A stretch of DNA of 45,411 nt from Lachnospiraceae bacterium UBA3820 (GCA_002369325.1 DFDU01000109.1:1-45411); one strand, 5' to 3'. Positions 7,958-17,610 are shown, counted from the stretch's first letter. Made by a program: numbers and translations. Notes: generated by a model not told the origin, from the letters alone.

Positions 7958-9619
7958 ATGAGAAAAATAAAAACCGAAGATAAAATTGGTATGATTAAAA
8001 ATGTTATAAATTATATTTATCTATTTTGTATTTTTTCTGTTTATCCAATTGTATTTCATAATTATTATTTTGATATTACAAAGACCAGAAGTGATTTCTT
8101 TACGGCTGTCACCGTAGGTTTTATCATAGCGGGTCTGATAGTATATTCTTTGGATTATTTGATTTCCTTTAAAACAAATAAAATTTCATCAGAACTGAAA
8201 AAAAATAAAGATATTCTCTGGACATTGCCGGAAACATGGATGGCTTTCTTTGTTTTAGCTAATCTGTTCTCATATTTTATTACAGTGACGGATGATGGCT
8301 TTATTGATTCGAAGGCTGCATTTTACGGTTCAAACGGAAGACTTATGGGCCTTTTGATGTATTTGATCATAGGAGCGATGTTCATTATACTCGGCAAATA
8401 TGCGGATGTAAAACTTCCTGTTTATGTTTTGTTCGGAATAATAACATTGTTTTCGTATTGTGTTGCAATATATCAACATATTGACCCCGATTTATCAAGA
8501 TTTAAGAGCAGTAAGTATCATCCGAAGGGAATTAAAGCTTTGACGGAACTATTTCCGCATTATGTCTTTAATTTAAAATACAAGATAAATAAAAAGCAAT
8601 ATAATATATTTATTTCAACCTTCGGAAACATAAATATATTTGCAAGCTTTATAGTAATTAGTCTTGCATGTTTTATCTGTATGTTTGTTTTCTCAAAGAA
8701 GCTTTTTTATAAAGTCTTTTCCGGTATTGTGATTACCGTTGGCGGAACGGTTATGATGATTGCTAACAGCGACAGTGCATATATAGGCGTCGGGGCGGTA
8801 TTGTTCTTTCTTCTTTTGCTGGCGTATAAGGATGGAAAACTCTTAAGTTATTTTATGTCACTTATTTTGCTCGGAACAGGAAATCTTGGTATAGTTTTAA
8901 TTAACAAATATATTTCGGAGGTCATGAAGAAAAAATATGATAAGCGCGGAGGATTTGCGGAGCACCTTGACAGACTTGATTATGCTTTGATTATTATGGC
9001 ATTACTTGTGTTGGCTTATTTGTTTGTGTATGTTATTGAAAAAAAGTTTGGTAATAAGCTTGATAAAATAAATAAGAATAAGGTGATAATTATATTTACA
9101 TGTGTTGTTTTTATATTGGCCGTAGCAGTGATTATAATCGGAAATATTCTTAAAATCGGTGCATTTACATTTAATTACAGATGGGGAACCTACAGGGGAT
9201 ATATATGGTCAAAAAGTGTTGCTTTGTTTAAGGACGCGCCGTTTAGAAATAAGATTTTCGGCTATGGTAACGAATCTCTGAAAGCACTTATGAATACATA
9301 TTACCATGACGAAATGGTAGCAGTTACAAAAAAGGTTTATGATAATGCGCACAATGAACTTTTACAATACCTGGTTACTACCGGCATATGCGGAGTTTTT
9401 GCTTATCTGGGTCTTTTTGTTTCGAGCTTTGTTTATATACTCAAAAATTCAAAAAAAGAGGTTATTGCATATATTTCTCTTGCCGTAATGCTTGGATATT
9501 TTGTACAGGGACTTATAAATCTCAATCAGCCTATAACAACACCGTTTTTGTTTGTATTTATGGCGGTAGGTGTAGGATATGTGAGGAGTCTTAAGAAAAA
9601 AGATAATCAGAATGATTGA
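7958..9619 (+). CDS. O-antigen ligase / polymerase-like (Wzy_C) polytopic membrane protein
   Basis: The 553-residue protein is strongly hydrophobic with roughly a dozen membrane segments. The ATG at 7958 is preferred because CGGAGA lies 5 bases upstream; the frame is also open from a TTG at 7931. The Wzy_C/O-antigen-ligase signature is present: SDSAYIGVGAVLFF, then in a long extracytoplasmic loop RWGTYRGYIWSKSVALFKD, IFGYGNESL, and DNAHNELLQYLVTTGICG, where the conserved Arg and His lie. Such enzymes transfer or polymerise undecaprenyl-linked glycans at the outer face of the membrane. In a Gram-positive the product could be a cell-wall glycan or a glycoprotein. No other polysaccharide genes flank it, so its substrate cannot be inferred. 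Confidence 0.8.
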   Translation: MRKIKTEDKIGMIKNVINYIYLFCIFSVYPIVFHNYYFDITKTRSDFFTAVTVGFIIAGLIVYSLDYLISFKTNKISSELKKNKDILWTLPETWMAFFVLANLFSYFITVTDDGFIDSKAAFYGSNGRLMGLLMYLIIGAMFIILGKYADVKLPVYVLFGIITLFSYCVAIYQHIDPDLSRFKSSKYHPKGIKALTELFPHYVFNLKYKINKKQYNIFISTFGNINIFASFIVISLACFICMFVFSKKLFYKVFSGIVITVGGTVMMIANSDSAYIGVGAVLFFLLLLAYKDGKLLSYFMSLILLGTGNLGIVLINKYISEVMKKKYDKRGGFAEHLDRLDYALIIMALLVLAYLFVYVIEKKFGNKLDKINKNKVIIIFTCVVFILAVAVIIIGNILKIGAFTFNYRWGTYRGYIWSKSVALFKDAPFRNKIFGYGNESLKALMNTYYHDEMVAVTKKVYDNAHNELLQYLVTTGICGVFAYLGLFVSSFVYILKNSKKEVIAYISLAVMLGYFVQGLINLNQPITTPFLFVFMAVGVGYVRSLKKKDNQND

Positions 9620-9697
9620 TAATAAAATTCAAAGATAAAAAATATTGAAAAAATATAAGAAATAAGCCTATTTGTAATAGAATTAATTACGATTTTA

Positions 9698-9706
9698 TGG
9701 TATAAT
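9698..9706 (+). promoter_or_regulatory. Extended -10 promoter of tyrS
   Basis: TGGTATAAT is a TGn-extended perfect -10 box at 9698-9706; no good -35 is visible. No T-box leader is present upstream of tyrS, although one is common on such genes in Firmicutes. Confidence 0.55.
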
Positions 9707-9757
9707 TTATCAGATATGCAAAAAATAATTGATTATGATTATTATGGAGGACATAAA

Positions 9758-10978
9758 ATGAAACTTTATGATGAGTTAGTTGAGAGAGGACTTATTGCAC
9801 AGATTACAAACGAAAAGGAAGTAAGTGAATTAATAAATGAAGGTAAGGCAACCTTTTATATAGGCTTTGACCCAACCGCAGACAGTCTCCACGTTGGTCA
9901 CTTTATGGCTCTTTGTCTTATGAAGAGACTTCAGATGGGCGGAAATAAGCCGATTGCACTTATCGGTGGCGGAACCGGTATGATAGGCGATCCTTCGGGA
10001 AGAACAGACATGAGACAGATGATGACACCGGAGACCATAAAGCATAACTGTGATTGCTTTAAAAAACAGATGAGTCGTTTTATTGATTTCTCCGATGGAA
10101 AGGCACTTATGGTAAATAATGCCGACTGGCTTATGGATCTTAATTATATTGATGTGTTGCGTGAGGTTGGAGCTCATTTTTCGGTTAATCGTATGCTTAC
10201 GGCAGAATGCTATAAGCAGAGAATGGAAAAGGGTTTGAGCTTCCTTGAATTTAACTATATGATCATGCAGGCTTATGATTTTTACATGTTGTATCAGAAA
10301 TATGGATGTAACCTTGAGTTTGGTGGTGATGACCAATGGTCAAATATGCTTGCCGGTACAGAGCTTATAAGACGTAAGCTTGGCAAGGATGCACACGCTA
10401 TGACTATTACGCTTCTTCTTAATTCTGAAGGAAAGAAGATGGGTAAGACGCAAAAGGGTGCCGTATGGCTTGATCCTGAGAAAACATCACCGTTTGAATT
10501 CTTCCAGTATTGGAGAAATGTAGAGGATTCCGATGTTATAAAATGTCTTAAGCTTCTTACATTCCTTCCTCTTGAGCAGATTAAGGAAATGGAAAAATAT
10601 GAAGGCAGTGAATTAAATAAGGTCAAGGAAATTCTTGCATATGAGCTTACAACTCTTGTACATGGCGAAGAGGAAGCAAAGAAAGCACTTGATGCTGCGA
10701 AGGGACTTTTCGGTGGCGGTTCAACCGAAAATATGCCTACGGCTGAAATTACCGATGAGATATTTAAGGATGGTAAGGTTGATCTTATCTCGCTTCTCGT
10801 TGCATCGGGTCTTGTTAATTCAAGAAGCGAAGGAAGACGTGCCATAGAGCAGGGCGGAGTTACCGTTAATAATGAAAAGGTAACGGATATTGCCGCAGCA
10901 TATGAGAAGAATTCATTTGATGAAGAATTTGTTTTAAAGCGCGGAAAGAAGAATTTCAGAAAGATAATTATGAAATAA
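9758..10978 (+). CDS. tyrS: Tyrosyl-tRNA synthetase
   Basis: This class I synthetase charges tRNA-Tyr in the cytosol. The 406-residue protein is of normal length. The HIGH motif is HVGH at residues 45-48 within DPTADSLHVGHF, tyrosine-pocket blocks NYMIMQAYDF and GGDDQWSN follow, and the KMSKS-type loop is KMGKT. A C-terminal S4-like RNA-binding domain contains SGLVNSRSEGRRAIEQGGV. I chose the ATG at 9758 because GGAGG lies 7 bases upstream; an ATG at 9716 would add 14 residues not found in the family. Confidence 0.97.
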   Translation: MKLYDELVERGLIAQITNEKEVSELINEGKATFYIGFDPTADSLHVGHFMALCLMKRLQMGGNKPIALIGGGTGMIGDPSGRTDMRQMMTPETIKHNCDCFKKQMSRFIDFSDGKALMVNNADWLMDLNYIDVLREVGAHFSVNRMLTAECYKQRMEKGLSFLEFNYMIMQAYDFYMLYQKYGCNLEFGGDDQWSNMLAGTELIRRKLGKDAHAMTITLLLNSEGKKMGKTQKGAVWLDPEKTSPFEFFQYWRNVEDSDVIKCLKLLTFLPLEQIKEMEKYEGSELNKVKEILAYELTTLVHGEEEAKKALDAAKGLFGGGSTENMPTAEITDEIFKDGKVDLISLLVASGLVNSRSEGRRAIEQGGVTVNNEKVTDIAAAYEKNSFDEEFVLKRGKKNFRKIIMK

Positions 10979-11036
10979 TAAAGATATATTGAATCAATGA
11001 AGAATAACAGCTTTATATGCAGTCAGGAGGATTATA

Positions 11037-12092
11037 ATGGCAGGAAGTCATATAGCGATACCGACCATACTTAAGGTTGGTAAAGGTACTATGGAAAATC
11101 TCGGAACATATCTTAAGGATAACGGTTTTGATAATGCCGTTATATATTTCGGAAACGGTCTTATAGATATGTTCGGAAAGGATATAATTAAAAATCTTGA
11201 AAAGTCCGGAATAAATCTTCTTGATTATATGGAACTTGATACGGTTGATATAAATGATATTATCAATCTTGCTTTTGATATTGATTCAAAGGCACAGGTG
11301 ATTTTGGGTATAGGGGGCGGAAAGGTTATAGATACGGCAAAATATGCCGCATATCTTCGTAAGCTTCCGTTTATAAGTATACCGACATCCGCATCCAGTG
11401 ACGGTTTTTCATCAGCGAGTGCATCGCTTATTGTAAACGGTAGAAGAACCTCCGTACCGGCTCGTATGGCTTACGGTATTGTTGTTGATACGGATATTAT
11501 TAAGAGTGCTCCGGAAAAATTCTTATATTCCGGAATAGGAGATATGGTTGCCAAGATTACATCTCTTTATGACTGGTTGTTTGAATCAAATAAAGGTTAT
11601 TCGGTATTGAATGACTTTTCCGTTATGATAGCAAAAAAAGCAGTAAACAGTTTTGTAAGAACGCCTTTTGAAAGCATAAGAGATGATTTGTTTTTAAGAG
11701 AACTTGTGGATTCACTTGCGATGAGCGGTATTGCCAATGAGATAGCAGGCGGCAGTACACCGACCAGCGGAAGTGAGCATCTTATTTCACATGCACTTGA
11801 TAAGATGCTTGAAAGACCGCAGTTGCATGGCGTTCAGGTCGGAATTGCAACTTATATTATGAGTAAGGTTCAGGATCACAGATATGTGAGAGTTAATGAA
11901 ATATTTGAAAAGACAGGTTTTTGGAACTATGTCAGCACGCTTGAATTAAATCGTGAGGATTATGAAAAGGCAATAGATATGGCACCCTCCATAAAGCCAC
12001 ACAGGCATACCTATCTTCACGAGGAAAAATACAGAGAGCTTGCTAAAAAAATATTAAGAGAGGACGAAGTACTAAAAAGAGTATTCGGTTAA
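11037..12092 (+). CDS. sn-glycerol-1-phosphate dehydrogenase-like, iron-containing alcohol dehydrogenase family
   Basis: The 351-residue protein has the fold signatures of the Egs/AraM branch of iron-type alcohol dehydrogenases: nucleotide-binding GIGGGKVIDTAKYAA, PTSASSDGFSS, and metal-ligand regions GIGDMVAK, TSGSEHLISHAL and QLHGVQVG (Asp and two His). The family reduces dihydroxyacetone phosphate to sn-glycerol-1-phosphate with NAD(P)H and Zn or Ni; B. subtilis AraM (EgsA) feeds heptaprenylglyceryl phosphate. It is preceded by AGGAGG and followed 3 bp later by the HAD gene, so the two are probably co-transcribed. Substrate assignment is by family; a glycerol dehydrogenase is the main alternative. 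Confidence 0.8.
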   Translation: MAGSHIAIPTILKVGKGTMENLGTYLKDNGFDNAVIYFGNGLIDMFGKDIIKNLEKSGINLLDYMELDTVDINDIINLAFDIDSKAQVILGIGGGKVIDTAKYAAYLRKLPFISIPTSASSDGFSSASASLIVNGRRTSVPARMAYGIVVDTDIIKSAPEKFLYSGIGDMVAKITSLYDWLFESNKGYSVLNDFSVMIAKKAVNSFVRTPFESIRDDLFLRELVDSLAMSGIANEIAGGSTPTSGSEHLISHALDKMLERPQLHGVQVGIATYIMSKVQDHRYVRVNEIFEKTGFWNYVSTLELNREDYEKAIDMAPSIKPHRHTYLHEEKYRELAKKILREDEVLKRVFG

Positions 12093-12095
12093 TAT

Positions 12096-12725
12096 ATGAA
12101 GTACGAGGCATTGATGTTTGATCTTGACGGAACGCTTTGGGACGCAACCGACAATATCATTATTGCATGGAAAGAAGCAATTAAAGAGTTTGAAGAATTA
12201 AAGGATTTTAATATTACGGAGGAATTACTCCAGAGTGTATTCGGAAAGCCGATGGATACCATTACCGACATACTTTTTCCGAATCTTACGAGCAAAAAAA
12301 AGAAAGAAGTTCTGGAAAGATGTTGTGAGGTTGAAAACAAATATCTTAACGAACATGGAGGAAATCCGTATCCGAAGCTTGAAGAAACACTTAAAAAGCT
12401 CTGCGAAAAGCACAGACTTTTCATAGTAAGTAACGGTCAGGCGGGATATATCGAATCCTTCCTTAATGCTCACGTACTTTGGGATTATTTTACCGATATC
12501 AGAAATTGGGGAGATAATCCTGTTTCAAAGGGCGAAAATATAAAACTTGTTATGGAGAAAAATAATATCAAAAGTGCCGCTTACGTTGGTGATACACAGG
12601 GAGATGCAGATGCGGCATCGTTTGCGGGTATAGATTTTATATTTGCAAAGTATGGTTTTGGGTATGTTAAGGAATATGTATACTCCATAGATTCAATTGA
12701 GGAACTTCTGAAACTGGAACTTTAA
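12096..12725 (+). CDS. HAD-family hydrolase (phosphoglycolate-phosphatase-like)
   Basis: The 209-residue cytosolic protein has HAD motif I as DLDGTLWD (nucleophile Asp9 and acid/base Asp11), motif II in IVSNGQ, and motif III/IV as YVGDTQGDADAA. An alpha-helical cap lies between motifs I and II (about residues 17-90), as in the PGP/beta-phosphoglucomutase branch. It begins 3 bp after the dehydrogenase stop, with no good ribosome site of its own, which suggests coupling. A phosphatase acting on a small phosphate ester, perhaps linked to the glycerol-phosphate enzyme, is plausible but not shown. Confidence 0.85.
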   Translation: MKYEALMFDLDGTLWDATDNIIIAWKEAIKEFEELKDFNITEELLQSVFGKPMDTITDILFPNLTSKKKKEVLERCCEVENKYLNEHGGNPYPKLEETLKKLCEKHRLFIVSNGQAGYIESFLNAHVLWDYFTDIRNWGDNPVSKGENIKLVMEKNNIKSAAYVGDTQGDADAASFAGIDFIFAKYGFGYVKEYVYSIDSIEELLKLEL

Positions 12726-12758
12726 TTTATTATTTTATAGAAGATAAGGGGCGATGAT

Positions 12759-13025
12759 ATGTTTCATTATGAATATAAAACTTCGGGAACCTGTTCACAG
12801 CTTATAAAGCTTGATCTTGATGACGACAAGGTACATAACGTTTCATTTATAGGCGGTTGTAACGGAAATCTTAAATCAATATCAAAACTGGTGGACGGTC
12901 AGACAGTTGAATATATTGAGGGGATGCTTAGCGGAGTACAATGCGGTCTTAAGGGTACTTCCTGCGGCGACCAGCTTGCAAAGGCTGTAAGAGCTGCATA
13001 CGAGGCTGAACAAAAGGCAGTTTAA
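12759..13025 (+). CDS. TSCPD domain protein (TIGR03905-type)
   Basis: This 88-residue protein contains the TSCPD-type sequence: FHYEYKTSGTCSQLIKLDL, IGGCNGNLKSISKLVDG, and the closing GTSCGDQLAKAV. The same domain forms the C terminus of some ribonucleotide reductases, and the free-standing form is common in Clostridia but of unknown function. The conserved cysteines at Cys12, Cys34 and near residue 70 could bind metal. It lies between the HAD and ROK genes on the same strand. Confidence 0.85.
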   Translation: MFHYEYKTSGTCSQLIKLDLDDDKVHNVSFIGGCNGNLKSISKLVDGQTVEYIEGMLSGVQCGLKGTSCGDQLAKAVRAAYEAEQKAV

Positions 13026-13079
13026 AGATATCTGTTGTTGGGGCAAAGGGACTATGTCCGGTTTAATAAGGAGAGCGGT

Positions 13080-14006
13080 ATGGAAAAATATCTTGTTTTT
13101 GATTGGGGCGGAACATTTCTTAAATATGCGCTTATGGACGAGAATGCGGATTTTATCGAAAAGGATAAGGTTCCGACTCCTCAGCCTGCTGATAGCACTA
13201 AGGAAATGTTTATGGAACTCCTGGATAGTATTATATCGAAGTATATCGATGATATTAAGGGAATAGCCATAAGTATGCCGGGGATGATAGATAAGAAAAA
13301 TGGTTATTGCATAACCGCCGGATGGCTTACCTACCTTGCCGGTTCGTATCTGGTGGACGAGTTAAGCGACAAGTACGGAGTACCGGTTTCTGTTGAAAAT
13401 GACGGTAAATGTGCGGCACTTGCAGAATATTGGAAGGGAAGTCTTTCCGATGTCGATAATGGTGCAGTATTTGTTCTTGGAACTGCAGTTGGCGGCGGAA
13501 TAATAATTAACGGAAGTTTATATACCGGAAATCATTTTTCTGCAGGTGAATACAGCTATATGTGTATGACAACCGAAAACACCGACGATTTTGATAATTA
13601 TTTGGGCTTTTCGGGTGGTTCGAGGGCACTTATCAGATATGTAGCCGAGTTTACGGGAGAAAATCCCGAAGATTTGGATGGTGTTAAAGTATTTGAAAGA
13701 GCCAATAACGGTGAAGAGGCAGTTCTTAAGGGTCTTAAAAAATATACGGACATTTTGGCCATAGGTCTTTATAATATAAATGTAATGCTTGATTTTGACA
13801 AGATAGCAATAGGCGGAGGAATCAGTAAACAGCCATTATTATTGGAATATATACAAAAGAGTATAGATGAATTTCATGACCAAAATCCGAACGGACCGAA
13901 AGAAGAATATAAGCCAAAGCCGTATGTGGTGGTTGCGAAGTTCTTCAATGATGCAAATCTGATAGGCGCATTGTTTAATTACCTTACGGACAGTACACAC
14001 GGATAA
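13080..14006 (+). CDS. ROK-family sugar kinase, beta-glucoside kinase-like
   Basis: The 308-residue protein has the ROK phosphate-binding start (FDWGGTFLKYALM), ENDGKCAALAEYWKG with the catalytic Asp, VFVLGTAVGGGIIINGSLY, and IAIGGGIS near the C terminus. FSAGEYSYM takes the place of the usual HxGE region and, with GLYNINVMLDFDKIAIGGG, resembles beta-glucoside kinase BglK as I remember it. I chose ATG 13080 because AAGGAG is 6 bases upstream; the frame is open further left. A GH1 6-phospho-beta-glucosidase follows 31 bp later. Together they would phosphorylate imported cellobiose or other beta-glucosides with ATP and then split them. The kinase could instead act on glucose or another monosaccharide. 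Confidence 0.8.
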   Translation: MEKYLVFDWGGTFLKYALMDENADFIEKDKVPTPQPADSTKEMFMELLDSIISKYIDDIKGIAISMPGMIDKKNGYCITAGWLTYLAGSYLVDELSDKYGVPVSVENDGKCAALAEYWKGSLSDVDNGAVFVLGTAVGGGIIINGSLYTGNHFSAGEYSYMCMTTENTDDFDNYLGFSGGSRALIRYVAEFTGENPEDLDGVKVFERANNGEEAVLKGLKKYTDILAIGLYNINVMLDFDKIAIGGGISKQPLLLEYIQKSIDEFHDQNPNGPKEEYKPKPYVVVAKFFNDANLIGALFNYLTDSTHG

Positions 14007-14037
14007 TAAATAATTCGGATTTAGAGGAGGTTTTGAT

Positions 14038-15468
14038 ATGCTTGATAAGGATTTTTTGTGGGGAGGAGCTGTAGCGGCTCATCAGCTCGAGGGTGCATGG
14101 AACGAAGACGGCAAGGGCATGAGCGTGGTTGATGTATTTACGGGAGGCTCCGTGGATACACCGAGAAGGATAACAGATACTGTGGAAGAAGGAGAGTATT
14201 ATCCTAACCAGAGAGCTATAGATTTTTACCATAGATATAAAGAAGATGTAGCACTTTTTGCCGAAATGGGTTTTAAGTGCTTTAGAACAAGTATTGCATG
14301 GACAAGAATATTTCCTGACGGCGATGATGAGACACCTAATGAGGCAGGTCTTAAGTTTTATGATGATTTATTTGATGAGCTTTTAAAGTATGGCATTGAG
14401 CCTGTTATCACACTCAGCCATTTTGAAATGCCACTCAATCTTGCGAAAAAATACGGCGGATGGACTAACAGAAAACTCATTGATTTCTTTGTAAAATATG
14501 CAGTCACCTGCTTTGAAAGATATAAAAATAAGGTTAAATACTGGATGACCTTCAATGAGATAAATAACCAGATGCATTATCAGATAGATATGCCGGGATG
14601 GCTTAATTCGGGCTTTAAGGCATCGGAGTTTGAGAATCCTGAGGAAATAATGTATCGATGTGCTCATAATGAGCTTGTGGCAAGTGCACTTGCAGTAAAA
14701 GAGGGGCATAGGATCAATCCTGATTTTAAGATTGGCTGTATGCTTGCCATGACACCTATATATCCGTTTTCGTGTAAGCCTTCGGATGTTATGCTTGCAA
14801 ATGAAGAAATGCATATGAGATATTTCTTCACGGATATACATGTAAGAGGACATTATCCGAATTATGCCAAGAAAATGTTTGAGCGAAAAGGATATGATAT
14901 TAAGATGGAACCGGGTGACGAGAAGATTCTTGCCGAGGGAACCGTTGATTATATTGCATTTTCGTATTATATGTCTAACGTGGTTGCATCTTCGACAGAT
15001 AACGAAAATGTGGACAGCGTTGAGCTTAGCAGCACTCACTCTGTTGCAAATCCTTACATAAAGGTTTCCGAGTGGGGATGGCCGATAGATCCGGAGGGGC
15101 TTAGATATTCGCTTAATGTGCTTTATGAAAGATATGAGCTTCCGCTTTTTATAGTAGAAAACGGAATCGGAATGATAGATAAGTTAAACGATGATAAGAC
15201 TTGTGACGACGAAAGACGTATAGAATATCTTTCAGCTCATATTAAGGAAATGAAAAAAGCTGTTGAGCTTGATGGAGTTGAGCTTATGGGATATACGCCT
15301 TGGGGTTGTATAGACCTTGTGTCCGCTTCTACGGGTGAGCTTAAGAAAAGATACGGTTTTATATATGTTGATTATAATGATGACGGTACCGGAACCGGTA
15401 ATCGTTATAAGAAAAAGTCATTTGAATGGTATAAGAATGTAATATCGACAAATGGTGAAGTAGTATAG
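14038..15468 (+). CDS. Glycoside hydrolase family 1, 6-phospho-beta-glucosidase
   Basis: This 476-residue cytosolic enzyme has the GH1 start DFLWGGAVAAHQLEGAW, the acid/base Glu174 in FNEIN, and the nucleophile Glu373 in IVENG. The C-terminal phosphate pocket VSASTGELKKRYGF (Ser428, Lys435/436, Tyr438) matches the Ser-Lys-Tyr triad that distinguishes 6-phospho-beta-glycosidases from plain beta-glucosidases. AGAGGAGG precedes the start. No PTS permease lies nearby; the adjacent ROK kinase would supply the phosphorylated substrate. The products would be glucose-6-phosphate and glucose or an aglycone. Confidence 0.92.
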   Translation: MLDKDFLWGGAVAAHQLEGAWNEDGKGMSVVDVFTGGSVDTPRRITDTVEEGEYYPNQRAIDFYHRYKEDVALFAEMGFKCFRTSIAWTRIFPDGDDETPNEAGLKFYDDLFDELLKYGIEPVITLSHFEMPLNLAKKYGGWTNRKLIDFFVKYAVTCFERYKNKVKYWMTFNEINNQMHYQIDMPGWLNSGFKASEFENPEEIMYRCAHNELVASALAVKEGHRINPDFKIGCMLAMTPIYPFSCKPSDVMLANEEMHMRYFFTDIHVRGHYPNYAKKMFERKGYDIKMEPGDEKILAEGTVDYIAFSYYMSNVVASSTDNENVDSVELSSTHSVANPYIKVSEWGWPIDPEGLRYSLNVLYERYELPLFIVENGIGMIDKLNDDKTCDDERRIEYLSAHIKEMKKAVELDGVELMGYTPWGCIDLVSASTGELKKRYGFIYVDYNDDGTGTGNRYKKKSFEWYKNVISTNGEVV

Positions 15469-15531
15469 AATATAGTCGGTATTATTGTCGGATGCGGATT
15501 AAGATAGCGTAAATAATGTGGGAGTTTTTGT

Positions 15532-17502
15532 ATGGAGAGATTGTATCAATATGATATATGTGCATTAATTATATTTGTAGCGCTTCTTTTCTCGTTCTAT
15601 TTCAGAAGATTGAATGTAGGAAGAGTTAATAATGTATTTGTGAGCACAATATATATTATGATTATTAATACAATTTTTGAGATTTGCCAAAATGCACCGA
15701 TTCTGATTTGGGAAAGCCTTGGAGACAACGAGAGCTTCAGAACCATAGCTTATTACGGCGGATTTATTACTCATGCAATGATTATGCCTGCATATATTAT
15801 ATTTATTGGGGTAATAACCGGAACATGGACGAAATCGATAAATTCAAAAGGATTCAGATGGCTTTTTATTGTTCCGTTTATATTTAATTTAATGGTAGTT
15901 TTTTTGAATCCTTTTAATCATATGCTGTTTGAGCTTGTAGGAGAAGATGGCGTGCTTGTATATCACAGACGTCCTTTGATTTCTGTTTTCTATATCGTTG
16001 CAGGATATTATATGATAGTCGCAATAATATATATTATGAAAACAAAGGATATGATCGGACGTGCCAAAACCGTTGCGCTTCTTGCAATGTTTCCGTGTAA
16101 TATAATTGCATTGGTAATTCAATTCTTTTTTCCGAAAAATATGGTTGAAATGTTTGCAATGAGTATATCGGCATTTTTAGTCACCGTTACGGTTCTTCGT
16201 GCTGAGGAAATGATTGATCCGAGTATAGGAGCAAGGACGTTTCCGAGTTTTCATATGGATATAAAAAGATACTACAGAGCTAATAAAAATGTTACGGCTG
16301 TAATTATGAGAATTAAAAATGATGAGCCGATAGCAACACTTTTCGGATCAAAAACTCACAGAATTATCATACGTGAAATAATAAAGTATATTAAAAATAA
16401 TTATGCTGAGCTTGTTGGCAGACACAGCAAGGTTATTATGAATATATATTATCTGTTTTACGGTTCGTTTGCGGTTATATTTGATAATATAAGTGAGCGC
16501 GACGAGGAAATAATAAGACAGAGGACAGAAAAGCTCTTTGAAGAGTTAAATAAGGGATTTACGGTTAATCAAAATCGTATGAGTCTTGATATGTGTATGT
16601 GTTATATGAATATACCTAATGACATACCGGATTTAAATGATTTTGAAGCGTTTATTGATTCTTTTGAAAAGACTATGACAAGTAATGAACTTGTTTATTT
16701 CTCGGATATAGCACCGGAAAGAAAATTCCAGCTTCAGATGGATATAGATAAGATTATTAAAAAGGCTATAGATAACAACAGCTTTGAAATGTATTATCAG
16801 CCGATTTATTCACTTAAGGAAAAGAAATTTACAAGTGCAGAGGCACTTATAAGACTTAAGGACGATGAAGTAGGATTCGTTTCTCCGGCGATATTTATAC
16901 CTGCTGCCGAAAAAAACGGTGCAATAAACAGTATAGGAAGCTTCGTTATAGATGATGTATTTAAGTTTATATCCGAAAATTCAATTGAAAGCTATGGACT
17001 GAATTACATAGAAATCAATCTTTCGACAATCCAATGTCTTCAGGATAACCTGCCTGAGCATATAGATGAGAAGATAAAAGAATATAATATTTCAAAGGAT
17101 AAGATTAATTTTGAGGTAACGGAGACCGGAAGAGATTATGCCGGAGATATTATATATGACACGATTTACAAAATTCATGATATGCAGCTTGCACTTTCAC
17201 TGGACGATTATGGGACGGGATATTCAAATTTACAAAAGGTAATTGCATTTCCGTTTAAGATAATAAAAATTGATAAAACACTTGTTGACAGTATAGGTGA
17301 TGCAAGAATGAAGGAAGTTGTCGGACAAACGGTTGCTATGTTGAAAAAAATAGGAGTCGAGATTGTGGTAGAGGGTGTTGAGGATAAGGCCACTTCAGAC
17401 TGGTTTGAGGAAATAGGCTGTGATTTTATACAGGGATATTATTATGCCAAGCCTATGCCAAAACATGAATTCCTTAGATTTATCAAACAATCCAACCATT
17501 GA
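15532..17502 (+). CDS. Membrane EAL-domain c-di-GMP phosphodiesterase with degenerate GGDEF
   Basis: The 656-residue protein has an N-terminal half with about seven membrane segments (residues 8-220), similar to the 7TM sensor found in some histidine kinases. A GGDEF-like domain follows (about 235-390), but the GGDEF signature is replaced by YYLFYGSFAVIF, so it should not make c-di-GMP. The C-terminal EAL domain (about 400-650) looks catalytically complete: EALIRL, EINLS, FEVTETG, LDDYGTGYSN, IKIDKTLV, VVEGVE and QGYYYAKP. It should hydrolyse c-di-GMP to pGpG. A diguanylate cyclase lies at 42.7-45.0 kb. A perfect terminator follows the gene. Confidence 0.9.
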   Translation: MERLYQYDICALIIFVALLFSFYFRRLNVGRVNNVFVSTIYIMIINTIFEICQNAPILIWESLGDNESFRTIAYYGGFITHAMIMPAYIIFIGVITGTWTKSINSKGFRWLFIVPFIFNLMVVFLNPFNHMLFELVGEDGVLVYHRRPLISVFYIVAGYYMIVAIIYIMKTKDMIGRAKTVALLAMFPCNIIALVIQFFFPKNMVEMFAMSISAFLVTVTVLRAEEMIDPSIGARTFPSFHMDIKRYYRANKNVTAVIMRIKNDEPIATLFGSKTHRIIIREIIKYIKNNYAELVGRHSKVIMNIYYLFYGSFAVIFDNISERDEEIIRQRTEKLFEELNKGFTVNQNRMSLDMCMCYMNIPNDIPDLNDFEAFIDSFEKTMTSNELVYFSDIAPERKFQLQMDIDKIIKKAIDNNSFEMYYQPIYSLKEKKFTSAEALIRLKDDEVGFVSPAIFIPAAEKNGAINSIGSFVIDDVFKFISENSIESYGLNYIEINLSTIQCLQDNLPEHIDEKIKEYNISKDKINFEVTETGRDYAGDIIYDTIYKIHDMQLALSLDDYGTGYSNLQKVIAFPFKIIKIDKTLVDSIGDARMKEVVGQTVAMLKKIGVEIVVEGVEDKATSDWFEEIGCDFIQGYYYAKPMPKHEFLRFIKQSNH

Positions 17503-17515
17503 TGCAAATATTGGT

Positions 17516-17544
17516 AAAAGGGGCAAAACAGCCCCTTTTATTTT
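17516..17544 (+). terminator. Intrinsic terminator after the EAL gene
   Basis: Stem AAAAGGGGC (17516-17524) pairs with GCCCCTTTT (17531-17539), with a 6-nt loop and a T-rich tail. Confidence 0.9.
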
Positions 17545-17610
17545 AATATAAAGTATGATATTATAGGAAAAGTGTTTCACGAAATAATAATATGAGGGGA
17601 GATTATTGTA

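Noticed and set aside
9620..9757. A T-box riboswitch before tyrS
   Set aside because: The gap is only about 140 bp, with an extended -10 promoter near the start and no T-box motif or terminator.
10294..10845. A 183-codon reverse-strand ORF within tyrS
   Set aside because: A serine-rich shadow of the tyrS coding sequence; tyrS motifs are intact on the forward strand.
13035..13079. An upstream extension of the ROK kinase
   Set aside because: The extra residues do not fit the family and the AAGGAG site is placed for the ATG at 13080.
14383..15039. A 218-codon reverse-strand ORF across the GH1 gene
   Set aside because: It lies wholly inside the well-conserved GH1 gene, has no ribosome site and no recognisable domain.
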